Of a stretch of 54,794 nt of DNA, positions 34,801 through 45,159 are shown in pieces. This stretch comes from Winslowiella iniecta (GTDB lineage: Bacteria; Pseudomonadota; Gammaproteobacteria; Enterobacterales; Enterobacteriaceae). The stretch lies in NCBI RefSeq assembly GCF_001267535.1, contig NZ_JRXE01000017.1, forward strand, positions 58,741-113,534. Reading direction: 5' to 3'. Both the position numbers and the translations under genes were made by a program. Within the stretch, counting starts at the first letter, position 1. Each line of letters begins with the position of its first letter. The notes under the pieces are model-generated. The model was not told where the DNA came from. It did no database searches and was given only the letters and a program-made list of their open reading frames with translations.

Positions 34801-36720
34801 TTAATGGCTGTCCAGCGGCGAGCGAATACCCAGCCGCTGCATCCGGCGGTAAAGTGTCATACGGCTAATCCCTAGCTGGCGCGCCACCGCCGCCCGGTTC
34901 CACTGTGCGGCGCGCAGGCTTTGCAGTAGCTGTTCGGCTTCGGCACACTGCGGTTGCGGGCTGGCAAAAATGGCGGTTGTCGCGCTGACCTGTAATTCTT
35001 CCGGCAAATCATGAGGTTCAATCCAGCCCTGTTCAGCCATCTCACACGCGTAATCGAGAACATTGCGCAGCTCGCGTAAGTTGCCCGGCCAGTGGTGCTG
35101 TTGTAAACAGTGGCGGGCGGCGGCGGAGATGCCATATCTGGCGGCCAATAGCGTATCGATTAGCGCATCAAGATCGCTGCGTTCGCGCAGTGGCGGCAGC
35201 GTAATGCGTGCGCCGTTAAGACGATAATAGAGGTCGGCACGGAAATGCCCGCTATCAACACGTTGTTGCAGTGGATGATGCGAAGCGGAGATCACCCGCA
35301 CATCGATGGGTATCGGCCGCGATGCGCCGACCGGCAACACTTCACGCTCCGCCAGCACGCGTAGCAAGCGTGACTGCAATGCCAGTGGCATATCGCCGAT
35401 TTCATCAAGAAACAGCGTGCCGCCATTTGCTTCCTGAATCAGGCCGCGCTTCGGTTTACTGCTGGCACCGGAAAAGCTACCGGGCATTGCACCAAACAGC
35501 TCACTTTCAATCAGGGTGGCCGGGATCGCCGCACAGTTGATGGCAATAAAAGGTCCGGCCGCCCGCCCGCTGGCCTGATGAAAGGCTTTGGCAAAAATTT
35601 CTTTGCCGCTGCCGGTCTCGCCGTGGATCACCAGACTCAGAGACGAATTCAGCAGCTTTGCCGCGCGTTGCAACTGACGATGGAATGCCGCATCGCCACT
35701 ATCCAGTGCCGTCAGCGCGGCGGGAAGGGGTGATGAGACGATTTGCCGCTGTTGACGACGCGGTGCTGGCGCGACCAGGGCGCTGATTATCAGTGAACGC
35801 TGGCTGTGCAGCAGATCAAGGCTGGCTTGTCGGTCGGGGTAAACCGGCAACTGTTCAAACGATTGCTGAAAAATCTGCGCAAAGCGCTGGCCGCGCAGTG
35901 GACTGAGGCTGTGCAGCGCCAGCGCGCTGAGACCCAGCTCAGTTTCCAGCATACGCTGCGCACGATGATTATGTCCCACCAGTTGCCCGCTGTCGTTAAA
36001 CGCAAGCAGAAATTCACTGTCGGCAGCGAGGCATAAATCGGGCTCACTGAGCCTGAGTATCCAGTCCTGGCGATGGCGATGGCTGAACCAGGCATTCTCA
36101 ATCTGGCGGGCGGCGATCTGCGCAATTTGCAGTGCCAGGTGCTGATTGTTTTTTGGCTGCGGAGAATGCAATGCCGAAATATCAACAATCGCCAGCAGTG
36201 GACCGGTGGGGTCAAACAGTGGAACCGCGCTACAGGTCAGCGGGATATGGGTGGCATCAAAATGATCGGTCTGATGCACCGTCAGCGCTTTGCCGGTCGC
36301 CAGTGCGGTGCCAACAGCGCAGGTGCCAGCGCTGGCTTCGCTCCACTGCGCGCCGGGAAACAGTCCGGCGCGGCGTAACGGGATTTCTGCCTGTTGGTCG
36401 CCGCAATAATCAATGGCAACGCCGTGCGCATCGGTCAGCAACGCCATATAACCCGCCGGTGCAATCTGCTGGTAAAGCTGCGCCAGCCCTTGCTGAGCGA
36501 TGTGCCTGAATTCGTCGAGCGGCTGACGGTGGTCGTTCAGCTCGCGGGCGGTTAAAATTCGGGCCTGCTGCATGCGGCCAGGCTCAAAGCCGTAAAGCTC
36601 AACACAACGTCGCCATGAATCACGGATCTGCGGATCATAATGCTGTACGGCCATCGACGACGGGGATGCGCTAAGGGCATTGACCACCGTGGCAATATGT
36701 TCTCGCTGAGTGAGGTTCAC
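34801..36720 (-). CDS. Sigma-54-dependent activator, AcoR/DhaR-like
   Basis: 639 residues. The N-terminal GAF-like sensor (about 70-210) is followed by a PAS-like region (225-320), the AAA+ domain (about 335-560) and a Fis-type helix-turn-helix at the end (RAAVARQLGISRMTLYRRMQRLGI). Walker A is GETGSGKE (367-374) and Walker B LFLDEIGD (436-443). The sigma-54 contacting loop, normally GAFTGA, reads GSFSGA (414-419), preceded by ELFGAMP. It should drive the sigma-54 promoter of the butanediol-dehydrogenase gene through the TGTAACA repeats. The probable ligand is acetoin or a related C3-C4 compound (inference from AcoR/DhaR relatives). Confidence 0.9.
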   Translation of the reverse strand: MNLTQREHIATVVNALSASPSSMAVQHYDPQIRDSWRRCVELYGFEPGRMQQARILTARELNDHRQPLDEFRHIAQQGLAQLYQQIAPAGYMALLTDAHGVAIDYCGDQQAEIPLRRAGLFPGAQWSEASAGTCAVGTALATGKALTVHQTDHFDATHIPLTCSAVPLFDPTGPLLAIVDISALHSPQPKNNQHLALQIAQIAARQIENAWFSHRHRQDWILRLSEPDLCLAADSEFLLAFNDSGQLVGHNHRAQRMLETELGLSALALHSLSPLRGQRFAQIFQQSFEQLPVYPDRQASLDLLHSQRSLIISALVAPAPRRQQRQIVSSPLPAALTALDSGDAAFHRQLQRAAKLLNSSLSLVIHGETGSGKEIFAKAFHQASGRAAGPFIAINCAAIPATLIESELFGAMPGSFSGASSKPKRGLIQEANGGTLFLDEIGDMPLALQSRLLRVLAEREVLPVGASRPIPIDVRVISASHHPLQQRVDSGHFRADLYYRLNGARITLPPLRERSDLDALIDTLLAARYGISAAARHCLQQHHWPGNLRELRNVLDYACEMAEQGWIEPHDLPEELQVSATTAIFASPQPQCAEAEQLLQSLRAAQWNRAAVARQLGISRMTLYRRMQRLGIRSPLDSH

Positions 36721-36898
36721 TGTTCAGTTTCTCCGCTGGCGTTGCTTTTGTGCGCATGATTGTATCAGGCAACGCCAGCGGAGTGGGGGAATGACATGAT
36801 CGGACAGCGATAATCCGCAGGTTATCGGATTAGCCTCAGACCAGGTTAAAAGGTATGCCAGACCAGGGCTGAAAGAATGAATACCACTAACATCCTGT

Positions 36899-38077
36899 TT
36901 AGCGGGCGCGTTGCGGCAGCGTTAAAATAATATGTGCCAGCACGCCACCCATTAATCCCCAGAACGCCGCGCCGACGCCGAGCAACGTCACGCCAGAAGC
37001 GGTAATTAAAAAGGTGATGATTGCCGCGTCGCGCTGCTTGCTGTCGCTTAATGCCTGTTGCAGGCTGCCGGAAAGCGTGCCGAGTAGCGCCAGTCCGGCA
37101 AGGGTATGAATCAGTGCGGTCGGCAGGGCGCTGAACAGCATGCCGATAGCACCGCCAAATACGCCCGTCACAAGATAGAAGCCCCCGGCGGCGGCGGCGG
37201 CGAGATAGCGGCGCTTTGGATCGGGATGCACATCGTCGCTCATGCAAATCGCGGCGGTAATCGCGGCAATACAGACCGAAAAACCGCCAAAAGGTGCCAG
37301 TAACAGTGAGGTTAATGAAGTCCAGCTCATCAGCGGCGATACCGGAACCGCATAGCCCGCTGCTTTCAGGGTGGCAATACCAGGGGCATTTTGTGAGGCC
37401 ATGGTCACCATAAAGTAAGGCACGCCAACACCCAGCAGTGTCGATACGTTAAACTGCGGGGTGATAAATTCCGGCACGGCAAAGTGCAGTGACTGCTGCG
37501 GGAAAGTGATATTTCCCTGTATTAGCGCCACCGCCAGGCCGACCAACAGCGTCAGCATAATCGCGTAACGCGTCATAAAGCGGCGTCCGAGTAAATAAGC
37601 CAGACACATTCCGCCGCTAAGCGCGAAATTGATCTGCAGCGAGGCGAAAGCCTCAAGGCCAAAACGCAGTAAAATTCCGGCCAGCATCGCGGCGCAAATC
37701 GCCAGCGGAATGATGTTCATCAGTCGGGCAAACAGTCCCGTGATGCCGCAGAGAAAAATCAGCCCGGAAGCGAAGATAAAAATGCCAATGGCTTCATTCA
37801 GCGCAATGCCGGGCAGGCTGGTGATCAACAGCGCCGCGCCGGGTGTCGACCAGGCCGTCAGTACCGGCACGCGATAGTAAAGTGACAGGCCAAGTGAGGT
37901 CATCCCCATCGCCAGCCCCAGCGTGGTCAGCCAGCCGCCAATTTGCAGCGCGGAGGCGCCGGCGGCTTCAGCCGCCTGGAAGATAATCGCGGCGGAACTG
38001 GTATAGCCCACCAGTACCGCGACAAAACCGGCAATTATCGTTGAGCTGAAGTGTGAGTCCGACGGTGTTGCGCGCAT
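36899..38077 (-). CDS. ydcO: BenE/YdcO-family transporter
   Basis: About 392 residues with 11-12 predicted helices. Family segments include VAVLVGYTSSAAIIFQAAEAAGAS and ITAAICMSDDVHPDPKRRYLAAAAAGGFYLVTGVFG, typical of the benzoate/proton symporter BenE group. In E. coli the same gene (ydcO) lies next to ydcN (sutR), as here. The substrate of YdcO is not established. The ATG at 38077 has AGGA eight bases upstream; the longer reading from 38119 would run through the operator region. It is divergent from the SutR gene and probably controlled by it through two palindromes. Confidence 0.85.
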   Translation of the reverse strand: MRATPSDSHFSSTIIAGFVAVLVGYTSSAAIIFQAAEAAGASALQIGGWLTTLGLAMGMTSLGLSLYYRVPVLTAWSTPGAALLITSLPGIALNEAIGIFIFASGLIFLCGITGLFARLMNIIPLAICAAMLAGILLRFGLEAFASLQINFALSGGMCLAYLLGRRFMTRYAIMLTLLVGLAVALIQGNITFPQQSLHFAVPEFITPQFNVSTLLGVGVPYFMVTMASQNAPGIATLKAAGYAVPVSPLMSWTSLTSLLLAPFGGFSVCIAAITAAICMSDDVHPDPKRRYLAAAAAGGFYLVTGVFGGAIGMLFSALPTALIHTLAGLALLGTLSGSLQQALSDSKQRDAAIITFLITASGVTLLGVGAAFWGLMGGVLAHIILTLPQRAR

Positions 38078-38090
38078 AGCCCGATCCTGA

Positions 38091-38136
38091 TTGTGCGTTA
38101 TAGCGCACAACGATAGCATCGTGCGTTATAACGCAC
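38091..38136. promoter_or_regulatory. Two palindromic SutR-type operators
   Basis: TTGTGCGTTATAGCGCACAA (38091-38110, one mismatched pair) and GTGCGTTATAACGCAC (38121-38136, perfect) share the core GTGCGTTATA-CGCAC; their centres are 28 bases apart. A good -10 box TATAAT (38143-38148) for sutR follows the second site. This implies autoregulation and co-control of the divergent transporter. Confidence 0.8.
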
Positions 38137-38175
38137 AAGTCGCTATAATCAGCACGGGTTTTACGGGGATCGGCA

Positions 38176-38745
38176 ATGGAACAACTTAACCAGCATCTGT
38201 CACAAACGCTTAAACAGCTGCGCAACGAGCGCCAGTGGAGTCTGACTCAGGCGGCAGAGCTGACCGGGGTCAGTAAGGCGATGTTAGGGCAGATTGAGCG
38301 GGGAGAATCCAGCCCGACGGTGGCGACACTGTGGAAAATCGCTACCGGGTTTAACGTGGCGTTTTCAGTGTTTCTCGGCGGCGCTGCCGGGTCACCGCCG
38401 CCCGGCGTGCAGCGCTATGCCGATTTGCCGGTGTTCAGTCAGGACACTGCCGATATGCGCGTGGTACCGCTGTTTCCTTTCGATAACCTGCTCGGTTTCG
38501 ATATGTTTGTTATCGATCTGGCACCCGGTGCGGTCAGCGAATCGTCGGCTCATGAACCAGGGGTGATCGAGCATGTGATTGTGATTGAAGGTGAGCTGGA
38601 ATTGATGGTCGATGGGGTGTGGCATCAGCTGGCGGCGGGCGAAGCGCTACGCTTCCAGGCCGACCGCCCGCACAGCTATCGTAATACCAGCCAACACAAT
38701 GTGCGTCTGCATGATTTAATTCACTATCCACCGGCTGTGCGCTGA
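38176..38745 (+). CDS. sutR: XRE-cupin transcriptional regulator SutR (YdcN)
   Basis: 189 residues. The N-terminal HTH (LKQLRNERQWSLTQAAELTGVSKAMLGQIERGESSPTVATLWKIATG) is nearly that of E. coli YdcN. The C-terminal cupin contains SESSAHEPGVIEHVIVIEGELELMVDGVW and HSYRN, with family-typical His residues. SutR is described in E. coli as a regulator of sulfur-utilisation genes. The paired palindromes in front of the gene are the probable binding sites. Its stop lies three bases from the stop of the convergent tqsA gene, with no space for a separate terminator. Confidence 0.9.
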   Translation: MEQLNQHLSQTLKQLRNERQWSLTQAAELTGVSKAMLGQIERGESSPTVATLWKIATGFNVAFSVFLGGAAGSPPPGVQRYADLPVFSQDTADMRVVPLFPFDNLLGFDMFVIDLAPGAVSESSAHEPGVIEHVIVIEGELELMVDGVWHQLAAGEALRFQADRPHSYRNTSQHNVRLHDLIHYPPAVR

Positions 38746-38748
38746 CGG

Positions 38749-39771
38749 TCAGCGCACATTATCACTCAGCAGGATCGCCAGTTTTTGCCCGCCCTCAAAC
38801 TGCTCCAGCAACAGTTTGACCACCACCGTCAGGGGCACCGACAGGATCATACCGACCGGACCGAGCAGCCAGCCCCAGAACAGCAGCGAGATAAATACCA
38901 CCAGCGTGGATAAATTTAAACTTCTGCCCATCAGGCGCGGTTCAAGAATATTCCCGAACAGCAGATTAACCGCCAGGTAGAAGGCAATCACGCCAAGTCC
39001 CGGATACAAACCATTAAACAGCAGCGCCTGAATAATCGGCGGAATGGCGGCGATGATCGAGCCGATATTGGGAATATAATTGAGCGCAAAGGCCAGCGTG
39101 CCCCAAAGGAAGGCGAATTTAATATCCATCACCCATAACATCAGCCAAACCGTCAGGCCTGTTATCAGGCTGATCACGGTTTTTAATACCAGATAGTGGG
39201 TGACACTTCTCAGACCATGACGAATTGCCGCCATCGCGCGGGAAGGTACCGGAAACAGGATGCGTCCTTTCTGCTTCAGGCTCGGAACTTCCAGCAGCAT
39301 AAACGCGACCGTCATAATCAGCAGGAACATGGCGGTCATCGCATTGGAAAAGTAACCGACCGCACCGGACACCAGCCGCACGGCAATCGACGGATCGATA
39401 TAATGCATCATCTCATCGAGCGAGATATTAATCCCCATGGTCAGCAGCAGGGCGCGGGTATCCAGCAGCGGCTGAGTCAACATGCTGCGATATTGCGGCA
39501 ACGTGCGGGCAAATTCATTGAGCGTGCTGCTGAGCGCCGCCACCAGCAGCAGCATAATCACCACAAAACAGCACATCAGCAGCAGAATGGCCAGCACGCG
39601 TGGCACGCGGATCCTCTCCGCCAGACGGATCAACGGATTCAGTACAATGGCAAAAAACAGCGATAAAATTAACGGCACCACCAGCGCCGACGCGGCTTTC
39701 AGGCTGGCAAAAATCACCAGCAGCATGGTGATAATTGCCAGCACTCTGACCAGTTTATCCGTCGATGACAT
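38749..39771 (-). CDS. tqsA: AI-2E family transporter TqsA
   Basis: 340 residues (E. coli TqsA 344). The C-terminal half FALNYIPNIGSIIAAIPPIIQALLFNG, GNILEPRLMGRSLNLSTLVVF and FWGWLLGPVGMILSVPLT is characteristic of TqsA in the AI-2 exporter (PerM/AI-2E) family, with about eight hydrophobic segments. It is thought to export autoinducer-2 and so affect biofilm formation. The ATG at 39771 begins MSSTDKLVRVLAI; a longer reading from 39858 was rejected because it overlaps the RND gene widely. It begins 10 bases after the RND pump stop and is probably the last gene of that operon, an unusual partner for tqsA. Confidence 0.9.
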   Translation of the reverse strand: MSSTDKLVRVLAIITMLLVIFASLKAASALVVPLILSLFFAIVLNPLIRLAERIRVPRVLAILLLMCCFVVIMLLLVAALSSTLNEFARTLPQYRSMLTQPLLDTRALLLTMGINISLDEMMHYIDPSIAVRLVSGAVGYFSNAMTAMFLLIMTVAFMLLEVPSLKQKGRILFPVPSRAMAAIRHGLRSVTHYLVLKTVISLITGLTVWLMLWVMDIKFAFLWGTLAFALNYIPNIGSIIAAIPPIIQALLFNGLYPGLGVIAFYLAVNLLFGNILEPRLMGRSLNLSTLVVFISLLFWGWLLGPVGMILSVPLTVVVKLLLEQFEGGQKLAILLSDNVR

Positions 39772-39781
39772 TAACACGCCG

Positions 39782-42700
39782 CTACTCTCCTTTCGTTTTG
39801 CTCCATTCACGCAGGCGCTGTAGATGCAGATACAGCGACGGGATAAAGAACAGTCCAATTGCTGTGGCGGCTAACATACCGCTGAACAGCGTGATACCAA
39901 TGATTTGCCGACTTTCTGCGCCCGCACCGCTGGCAAGTACCAGTGGCAATACGCCGAAAATAAACGAAACGGCAGTCATGATCACCGCCCGGAAACGTTG
40001 TTGCGCACCCTGTTGCGCAGCCTGCTGAATCGGCAATCCTTTTTCCCGCAAATCGCGGGAAAACTCAACAATCAGAATAGCATTTTTCGCCGCCAGACCA
40101 ATCAATAACACCAGGCCAATTTGCGCATAAATATCGTTCGCTAAACCGGCCAGCGTTAATCCCACTACTGCGCCCATCAGTGCAAACAGCACCGACAGTA
40201 ACACCGCCGCCGGAATCGTCCAGCTTTCATACTGGGCGACCAGGAACAGATAGGCGAAGATTAGCGCGGCCAGATAAATCATTATCGCCTGACCACTGTT
40301 TTGCCGCTCCTGCAAGGACATGCCGCTCCAGCTATAACCGTAGCCTTGCGGCAACTCGCTGTTCAGCAGCTGTTCCATGATGCCCATCGCCTGACCTGAA
40401 CTGACGCCTTCCACTGCCGAACCGCTGACCGCCACCGACGGGAATTGGTTATATTGCGCGATGAACGGTGAGCCAACCGACGGCGTCAGTGTGACCAGCT
40501 GGCTGAGGCTGACCAGCGCACCGCTGTCGCTGCGCACCGATAACTGATGGATTTGCTCGCTGCGCTGGCGATAGTTCATCTCATTCTGCACCTGCACCCT
40601 AAACAGCCGGTTGTTGCGAGTGAAATCGCCAACGTTGATGCCACCCAGCGCGGTTTGCAGCGTGGTAAAAATACGATCCACCGGCACATTCAGTAACGCG
40701 GCGCGTTCGCGGTCGACGGTTAAACTTATCTCCGGCACGCTGGCGCTGAAGGTCGTGAACACCCGGCTGAGTTCAGGCTGCTGATTGGCGGCCATAATCA
40801 GCGCATGGCTGGTACGCGCCAGCTCCTGCGGTGATTGGCCGTCAAGCGCCTGAATACGTAAATCAAAGCCGGAGGCATTGCCCAGTCCGTTAATTGCCGG
40901 CGGAATAAACGCCATCATCATCGCCGCAGGATTAGTGGCCAGCTGTTGCTGAATAACGGGCAGCAACTGGTCGACCGGATCGCGATCATTCCACGGCTTT
41001 AACTGCACGATGGCAAAACCGCTGTTCGCCGCGTTGCCACCGCCGAGCAGACTGAAACCGGTAATTTTAATCACATCCTCTACTGCCGGATTCGCGGCGA
41101 CCGTTTGATACATCTGCTCCATTACCGTCTGCGTCCGCGCCAGTGAGGCTCCGTCGGGCAACTGGACGTTAATAAACAGATAGCCTTGATCCTCTTCCGG
41201 TAAGAAACCGCCAGGCAACAGGCTGTAACAGAGCCATGTCGCGCCAGCAGCCAGCAGCAAAGCACACATGGTTGTGACACTGTAACGATTTATTCGCCTT
41301 ACGGCTGCTACGTAACCCTCACGCGTGGTTTGCAACAGGCGATTAAAGGCTCCAAACGGGCCACGGGTTGCGGGCTGGCGGTATTTCAGTAACGTGGCGG
41401 TAAGCGCCGGCGTCAGCGTCAGGGCATTAACACTGGACAGCACCATAGCGCTGGCCAGCGTGACGGCAAACTGACGGTACAGCTCACCGGTAATTCCCGG
41501 CAACATCGCCACCGGCACAAATACCGCCAGCAGTACCATAGTGGTGGCGATGACCGGCCCGGCAATTTGTGTGATCGCGTCGCGGGTGGCTTTCACCGGC
41601 CCAAACTGCGGATTTTCCACCATAATGCGCTCAACATTTTCCACCACCACAATCGCGTCATCGACCACGATATTCAGCGCCAGAATCATGGCGAATAAAC
41701 TGAGCATATTTATTGAGTAACCAAACAGCAGCAGTACCGCCACGGTACCGAGCAGCGACACCGGAATGGTCAGCGCCACGATAAAGGTCGCGCGCAGGCT
41801 CTGCATAAACAGATAAACCACCGCCAGTACCACCAGTAAGGTCAGCACCAGCGAATGCCTAATCTCGCGCAGGGTTTCCCTGATGGAATCGGTTGAATCG
41901 AAATTGATAGCAAGGGTCATATCATCAGGGAATGCCTGGGCCTGCTGCGCCATTTCTGCTTTTACCGCACTGGCAACACGCAGGGCGTTAGCGCCTGGCG
42001 TCGGGTAAATCATCAAAAACGCGACAGGCGTATTATTCATCGCCGCATTAACCTGGTAGTTTTCGGCTCCCAGTTCGGTACTGGCGACGTCGCCAAGCCT
42101 GACCATGCCACCGTTCTGATTACTGCGAATCACAATGCGGGCGAACGCTTCCGGCGAAGAGAGGCGTCCGCTGCCGCTAATGGTCAGCGTTTTCTGTTGA
42201 TCGGCGGGTGTGGGAGCCGCACCGACTTGACCGGCGGCCGCCTGCACATTTTGCTGACGCAGCGCCGCAATAATCTCATCGCTGGTGACATTAAGCGCTT
42301 CCATGCGTAGCGGATTCAGCCAGATGCGCATACTGTAATCGCGGGCACCAAAAATCTGCACATCGCCTACGCCATCGATTCTTGCCAGCGCATCTTTCAG
42401 GCGGATGCTGCTGTAGTGAGTTAAAAACATCGCGTCGTGTGTGCCGCCAGGCGACTGAACGCTGAGGCCCAGCAGAATATTGGTGGCACGTTTGCGCACC
42501 GAGATGCCATTGTTGTTGACTTCAGCGGGCAACTGGGCGCTGATCTGCGACAGACGATTTTGTACTTCAACCGCTGCCATATCAGGGTCGGTACCGCTGG
42601 CGAAAGTAATGGTCAGTGAATAACTGCCGTTATTACTGCTGCTGGACTCCATATACAGCATATTGCTGACGCCATTGATCTGGCTTTCTATCGGTGAAGC

Positions 42701-42883
42701 CACCGCTTCGGCGACATCGCGGGCGCTGGCTCCGGGGTAGACTGCGCTGACGCTGACGACCGGTGGGGTGATCTCGGGAAACTTTTCCACCGGAATAATC
42801 GTCAGCGCCAGCAAACCGACCAGGCTGAGAATCAGTGCGATAACCATCGCAAATTTCGGTCGTCTGACAAAAAAATGTAGCAT
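39782..42883 (-). CDS. RND efflux pump, AcrB/MexF-like
   Basis: 1033 residues of the hydrophobe/amphiphile efflux (HAE1) family. It starts [20 protein letters not shown] and has the two large periplasmic loops. Helix 4 carries the proton-relay Asp pair in [18 protein letters not shown]; a glycine usual before IVVDD is Asn here. Helix 10 carries the Lys in [17 protein letters not shown]. The start at 42883 is ten bases after the adaptor stop; a longer reading from 42958 overlaps the adaptor gene. It is clearly different from oqxB in this window. The substrate is unknown; a TolC-type channel must be encoded elsewhere. Confidence 0.9.
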   Translation of the reverse strand: MLHFFVRRPKFAMVIALILSLVGLLALTIIPVEKFPEITPPVVSVSAVYPGASARDVAEAVASPIESQINGVSNMLYMESSSSNNGSYSLTITFASGTDPDMAAVEVQNRLSQISAQLPAEVNNNGISVRKRATNILLGLSVQSPGGTHDAMFLTHYSSIRLKDALARIDGVGDVQIFGARDYSMRIWLNPLRMEALNVTSDEIIAALRQQNVQAAAGQVGAAPTPADQQKTLTISGSGRLSSPEAFARIVIRSNQNGGMVRLGDVASTELGAENYQVNAAMNNTPVAFLMIYPTPGANALRVASAVKAEMAQQAQAFPDDMTLAINFDSTDSIRETLREIRHSLVLTLLVVLAVVYLFMQSLRATFIVALTIPVSLLGTVAVLLLFGYSINMLSLFAMILALNIVVDDAIVVVENVERIMVENPQFGPVKATRDAITQIAGPVIATTMVLLAVFVPVAMLPGITGELYRQFAVTLASAMVLSSVNALTLTPALTATLLKYRQPATRGPFGAFNRLLQTTREGYVAAVRRINRYSVTTMCALLLAAGATWLCYSLLPGGFLPEEDQGYLFINVQLPDGASLARTQTVMEQMYQTVAANPAVEDVIKITGFSLLGGGNAANSGFAIVQLKPWNDRDPVDQLLPVIQQQLATNPAAMMMAFIPPAINGLGNASGFDLRIQALDGQSPQELARTSHALIMAANQQPELSRVFTTFSASVPEISLTVDRERAALLNVPVDRIFTTLQTALGGINVGDFTRNNRLFRVQVQNEMNYRQRSEQIHQLSVRSDSGALVSLSQLVTLTPSVGSPFIAQYNQFPSVAVSGSAVEGVSSGQAMGIMEQLLNSELPQGYGYSWSGMSLQERQNSGQAIMIYLAALIFAYLFLVAQYESWTIPAAVLLSVLFALMGAVVGLTLAGLANDIYAQIGLVLLIGLAAKNAILIVEFSRDLREKGLPIQQAAQQGAQQRFRAVIMTAVSFIFGVLPLVLASGAGAESRQIIGITLFSGMLAATAIGLFFIPSLYLHLQRLREWSKTKGE

Positions 42884-42893
42884 CGTCGCCGCC

Positions 42894-43979
42894 TTATTCG
42901 CTGGCGGCAGTGGCGTTGACCACCATGCCGGGTCTGACTTGTTGGATGCCGGAGACAATCACTTGTTCACCAGGCTTAAGACCGGCGGTCACCAGATAGT
43001 GCTGTTCACGCTGGCGACCCGGTGTGACGCGGCGTTGCGCCACGCGATTATCGTGATCAACCAGCAGCACGAAAAACCCCTCTTTGTCCTGCGAAAGGGC
43101 AGCCACCGGGATGGTAATGGCATTTTGCGACTGACCGGCTTGCAGAGCGACATTTACCACTCCGCCCGGTAACAGCAGATGCTGTGGGTTGGCAAACCGC
43201 AGTCTCACTGCCACGCTGCCGGTCTGTGGATCAATGTGATTATCAACGGATTCAAATTCCCCGGATTGAGGATATGGATAACCATTGGCCAGGGTCAGCT
43301 GTGAGTGAAAACTCTTCGCCGTCTCTGGCTGTTGCATTGCGCTGATATAGTCGTGTTCGTTGACCGCAATCCTGACGCGAATCGGGTCCAGTTGTGTCAC
43401 CGTCACCAGCGAACCGCTGGCGGGATTGACCAGGCTACCGGTATTAAAGCGTGTGTGACCGATGCGTCCGGCAATCGGCGCGGTGATGCGTGTATAGCCG
43501 AGATTCAGTTGTTGGGTTTTCAGCTCCGCCTGCATCTGTGCGAGGCTGGCGCGGGCGATATCACGCTCGGCTTCAGCGGCGTCAACATCGGATTTACTGA
43601 TCGCATTACTGGCGGTTAAGCGCTGCAATCGGCTGAGATGCAGTTGTGCATTGCGTGCCACCGCCTGGGCGCTTTGCACCCGGGCTTTAGCCTGCTCGAC
43701 CGCCGCATGGTGCTGGGCCGGTTCAATTTCAAACAGTAACTGACCGGATTCGACCATCTGTCCTTCGGTAAAATGGCGACGGGCAATAAAACCTTCAACG
43801 CGGGTTAACACCTCCACCGTCTGGATTGCTTCAACCCGGCCCATGTAGACCCACGCTGTGGCAGTGGGTTTTAACTGGGTGGTGATAACTTGCACTGCGG
43901 GCAGCGGCGCTGACCGGGCAGGGTTAACCAGCAGCATGCAACCCAGACACAGCGCAGCAATGCGTTTGAAGATAGGCAT
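42894..43979 (-). CDS. RND efflux membrane-fusion adaptor
   Basis: 361 residues with an N-terminal signal peptide probably cut after ARSA. No convincing lipobox is seen, in contrast to OqxA. The adaptor pattern is present: [34 protein letters not shown] (first lipoyl half), a coiled-coil hairpin over about 90-150, [17 protein letters not shown] (second lipoyl half), and a barrel and C-terminal domain with [15 protein letters not shown]. First gene of the adaptor-pump-tqsA unit. No regulator is encoded immediately next to it except the LysR gene, 175 bases upstream on the same strand. Confidence 0.9.
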   Translation of the reverse strand: MPIFKRIAALCLGCMLLVNPARSAPLPAVQVITTQLKPTATAWVYMGRVEAIQTVEVLTRVEGFIARRHFTEGQMVESGQLLFEIEPAQHHAAVEQAKARVQSAQAVARNAQLHLSRLQRLTASNAISKSDVDAAEAERDIARASLAQMQAELKTQQLNLGYTRITAPIAGRIGHTRFNTGSLVNPASGSLVTVTQLDPIRVRIAVNEHDYISAMQQPETAKSFHSQLTLANGYPYPQSGEFESVDNHIDPQTGSVAVRLRFANPQHLLLPGGVVNVALQAGQSQNAITIPVAALSQDKEGFFVLLVDHDNRVAQRRVTPGRQREQHYLVTAGLKPGEQVIVSGIQQVRPGMVVNATAASE

Positions 43980-44155
43980 AGTGACTCACCTGATAAGATT
44001 GATATTGCCGGGTAGTGTAATTTTCTGAATAAAAACCAGATTAACCTTGATCAAGACAACTTCAGTTTTGTGATGTCACACCAATTTTAATGTTGTTCGT
44101 TGAGGATGGGTTGAGTGTAGAGTATCGCTGAAATTATGCTCTCGCCGGTAGCACG

Positions 44156-45061
44156 TTAACTGATCGTCAGCGTTTTCAATGCCTGCAGTAAGGCATCCAC
44201 TTTTGGCGTCAGCTGTTTTTTCTGCGGCCACAAAATAGTGAGCGGCAAACCTTCCACCGTCAACGGCTCCAGTAGCGGCTGTAGTGCGCCTGAAGCCAGC
44301 TGTTCGCTCACCAGCCAGGTAGCAATTTGCGTCACGCCCAGCCCGGCGACCACGGAAGACCGCAGGGCTTCACCATCGCCCAGCGCCATCGTATGAGCAA
44401 TTTCGCGCGTCAGGGGCCTCCCGCTGGCGGCAGGAAACGTCCACGGTGTGGTGCTGCCGTCATGCCGGGCGTAGGCAATACAGCGATGTTCACTTAACGC
44501 TTCCGCTGATAACGGCGTGCCGTGTTGTTGCAGATACGCGGGTGATGCGCAAAAAATCAGCCGTTCGCTGCCAAGATAGTGGTAGCCGAGCGAGGAGGGA
44601 TAATCACCCGGGCCGCCGATACGCACCGCAATATCAATGCCTTCTTCAATAATGTCGACAAAGCGATCGGTAAAAGTGATGTTCAGTTGCAAATCGGGAT
44701 AGTCGCGGCAAAAGCGATTTAACAGCGGCACCACCTGCAAACGGCCAAAGGAGTGCGGCAGCGCAAGGCGCAGGCGACCCGCCGGACGGTTACGCTGGGC
44801 GACCAACACCGACTCGGCCTCGGCCAGCTCATCCAGCACCCGGCTACAGGTCTGATAGAACGCCTGGCCAGCGTCGGTCAGTGACAGGCTGCGGGTGGTA
44901 CGGTCAAACAGCCGCGAACCTAAGCGCTCCTCCAGCCGGGCGACACTTTTACTGACGGCGGAATTGCTCAGATGCAGCTTTTCCGCCGCAGCCGTAAAAC
45001 TGCCGGTTTCTGCGCTGACTACAAACGGGGTTATGCCTTTCAGGCGATCGCTGGAAATCAT
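44156..45061 (-). CDS. LysR-family transcriptional regulator
   Basis: 301 residues. The N-terminal winged HTH (FVVSAETGSFTAAAEKLHLSNSAVSKSVARLEERLGSRLFDRTTRSLSLT) is classic LysR. The C-terminal effector domain (GRLRLALPHSFGRLQVVPLL, DIAVRIGGPGDYPSSLGYHYLG) resembles the CrgA/AaeR-like subgroup that controls divergent oxidoreductases. The gene is divergent from the PRISE-type reductase with 98 bases between, so control of that gene and of itself is probable. The effector is unknown; the enzyme's substrate or product would be expected. Confidence 0.9.
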   Translation of the reverse strand: MISSDRLKGITPFVVSAETGSFTAAAEKLHLSNSAVSKSVARLEERLGSRLFDRTTRSLSLTDAGQAFYQTCSRVLDELAEAESVLVAQRNRPAGRLRLALPHSFGRLQVVPLLNRFCRDYPDLQLNITFTDRFVDIIEEGIDIAVRIGGPGDYPSSLGYHYLGSERLIFCASPAYLQQHGTPLSAEALSEHRCIAYARHDGSTTPWTFPAASGRPLTREIAHTMALGDGEALRSSVVAGLGVTQIATWLVSEQLASGALQPLLEPLTVEGLPLTILWPQKKQLTPKVDALLQALKTLTIS

Positions 45062-45159
45062 AATTTGTGAATTTTTGTCATGAAATTGATGAATATATAC
45101 CTGAGATGAGAATTAAATTCCATATTAAGCTGAAGTTCTTAATCTGAAGGAGAGTACAT

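Noticed and set aside
36846..37247. 133-codon minus-strand open frame
   Set aside because: Overlaps the BenE/YdcO gene in another frame; Arg-rich shadow.
44066..44084. TGTGATGTCACA, resembling a CRP site
   Set aside because: The half-sites TGTGA and TCACA are only two bases apart instead of six, so it does not fit CRP.
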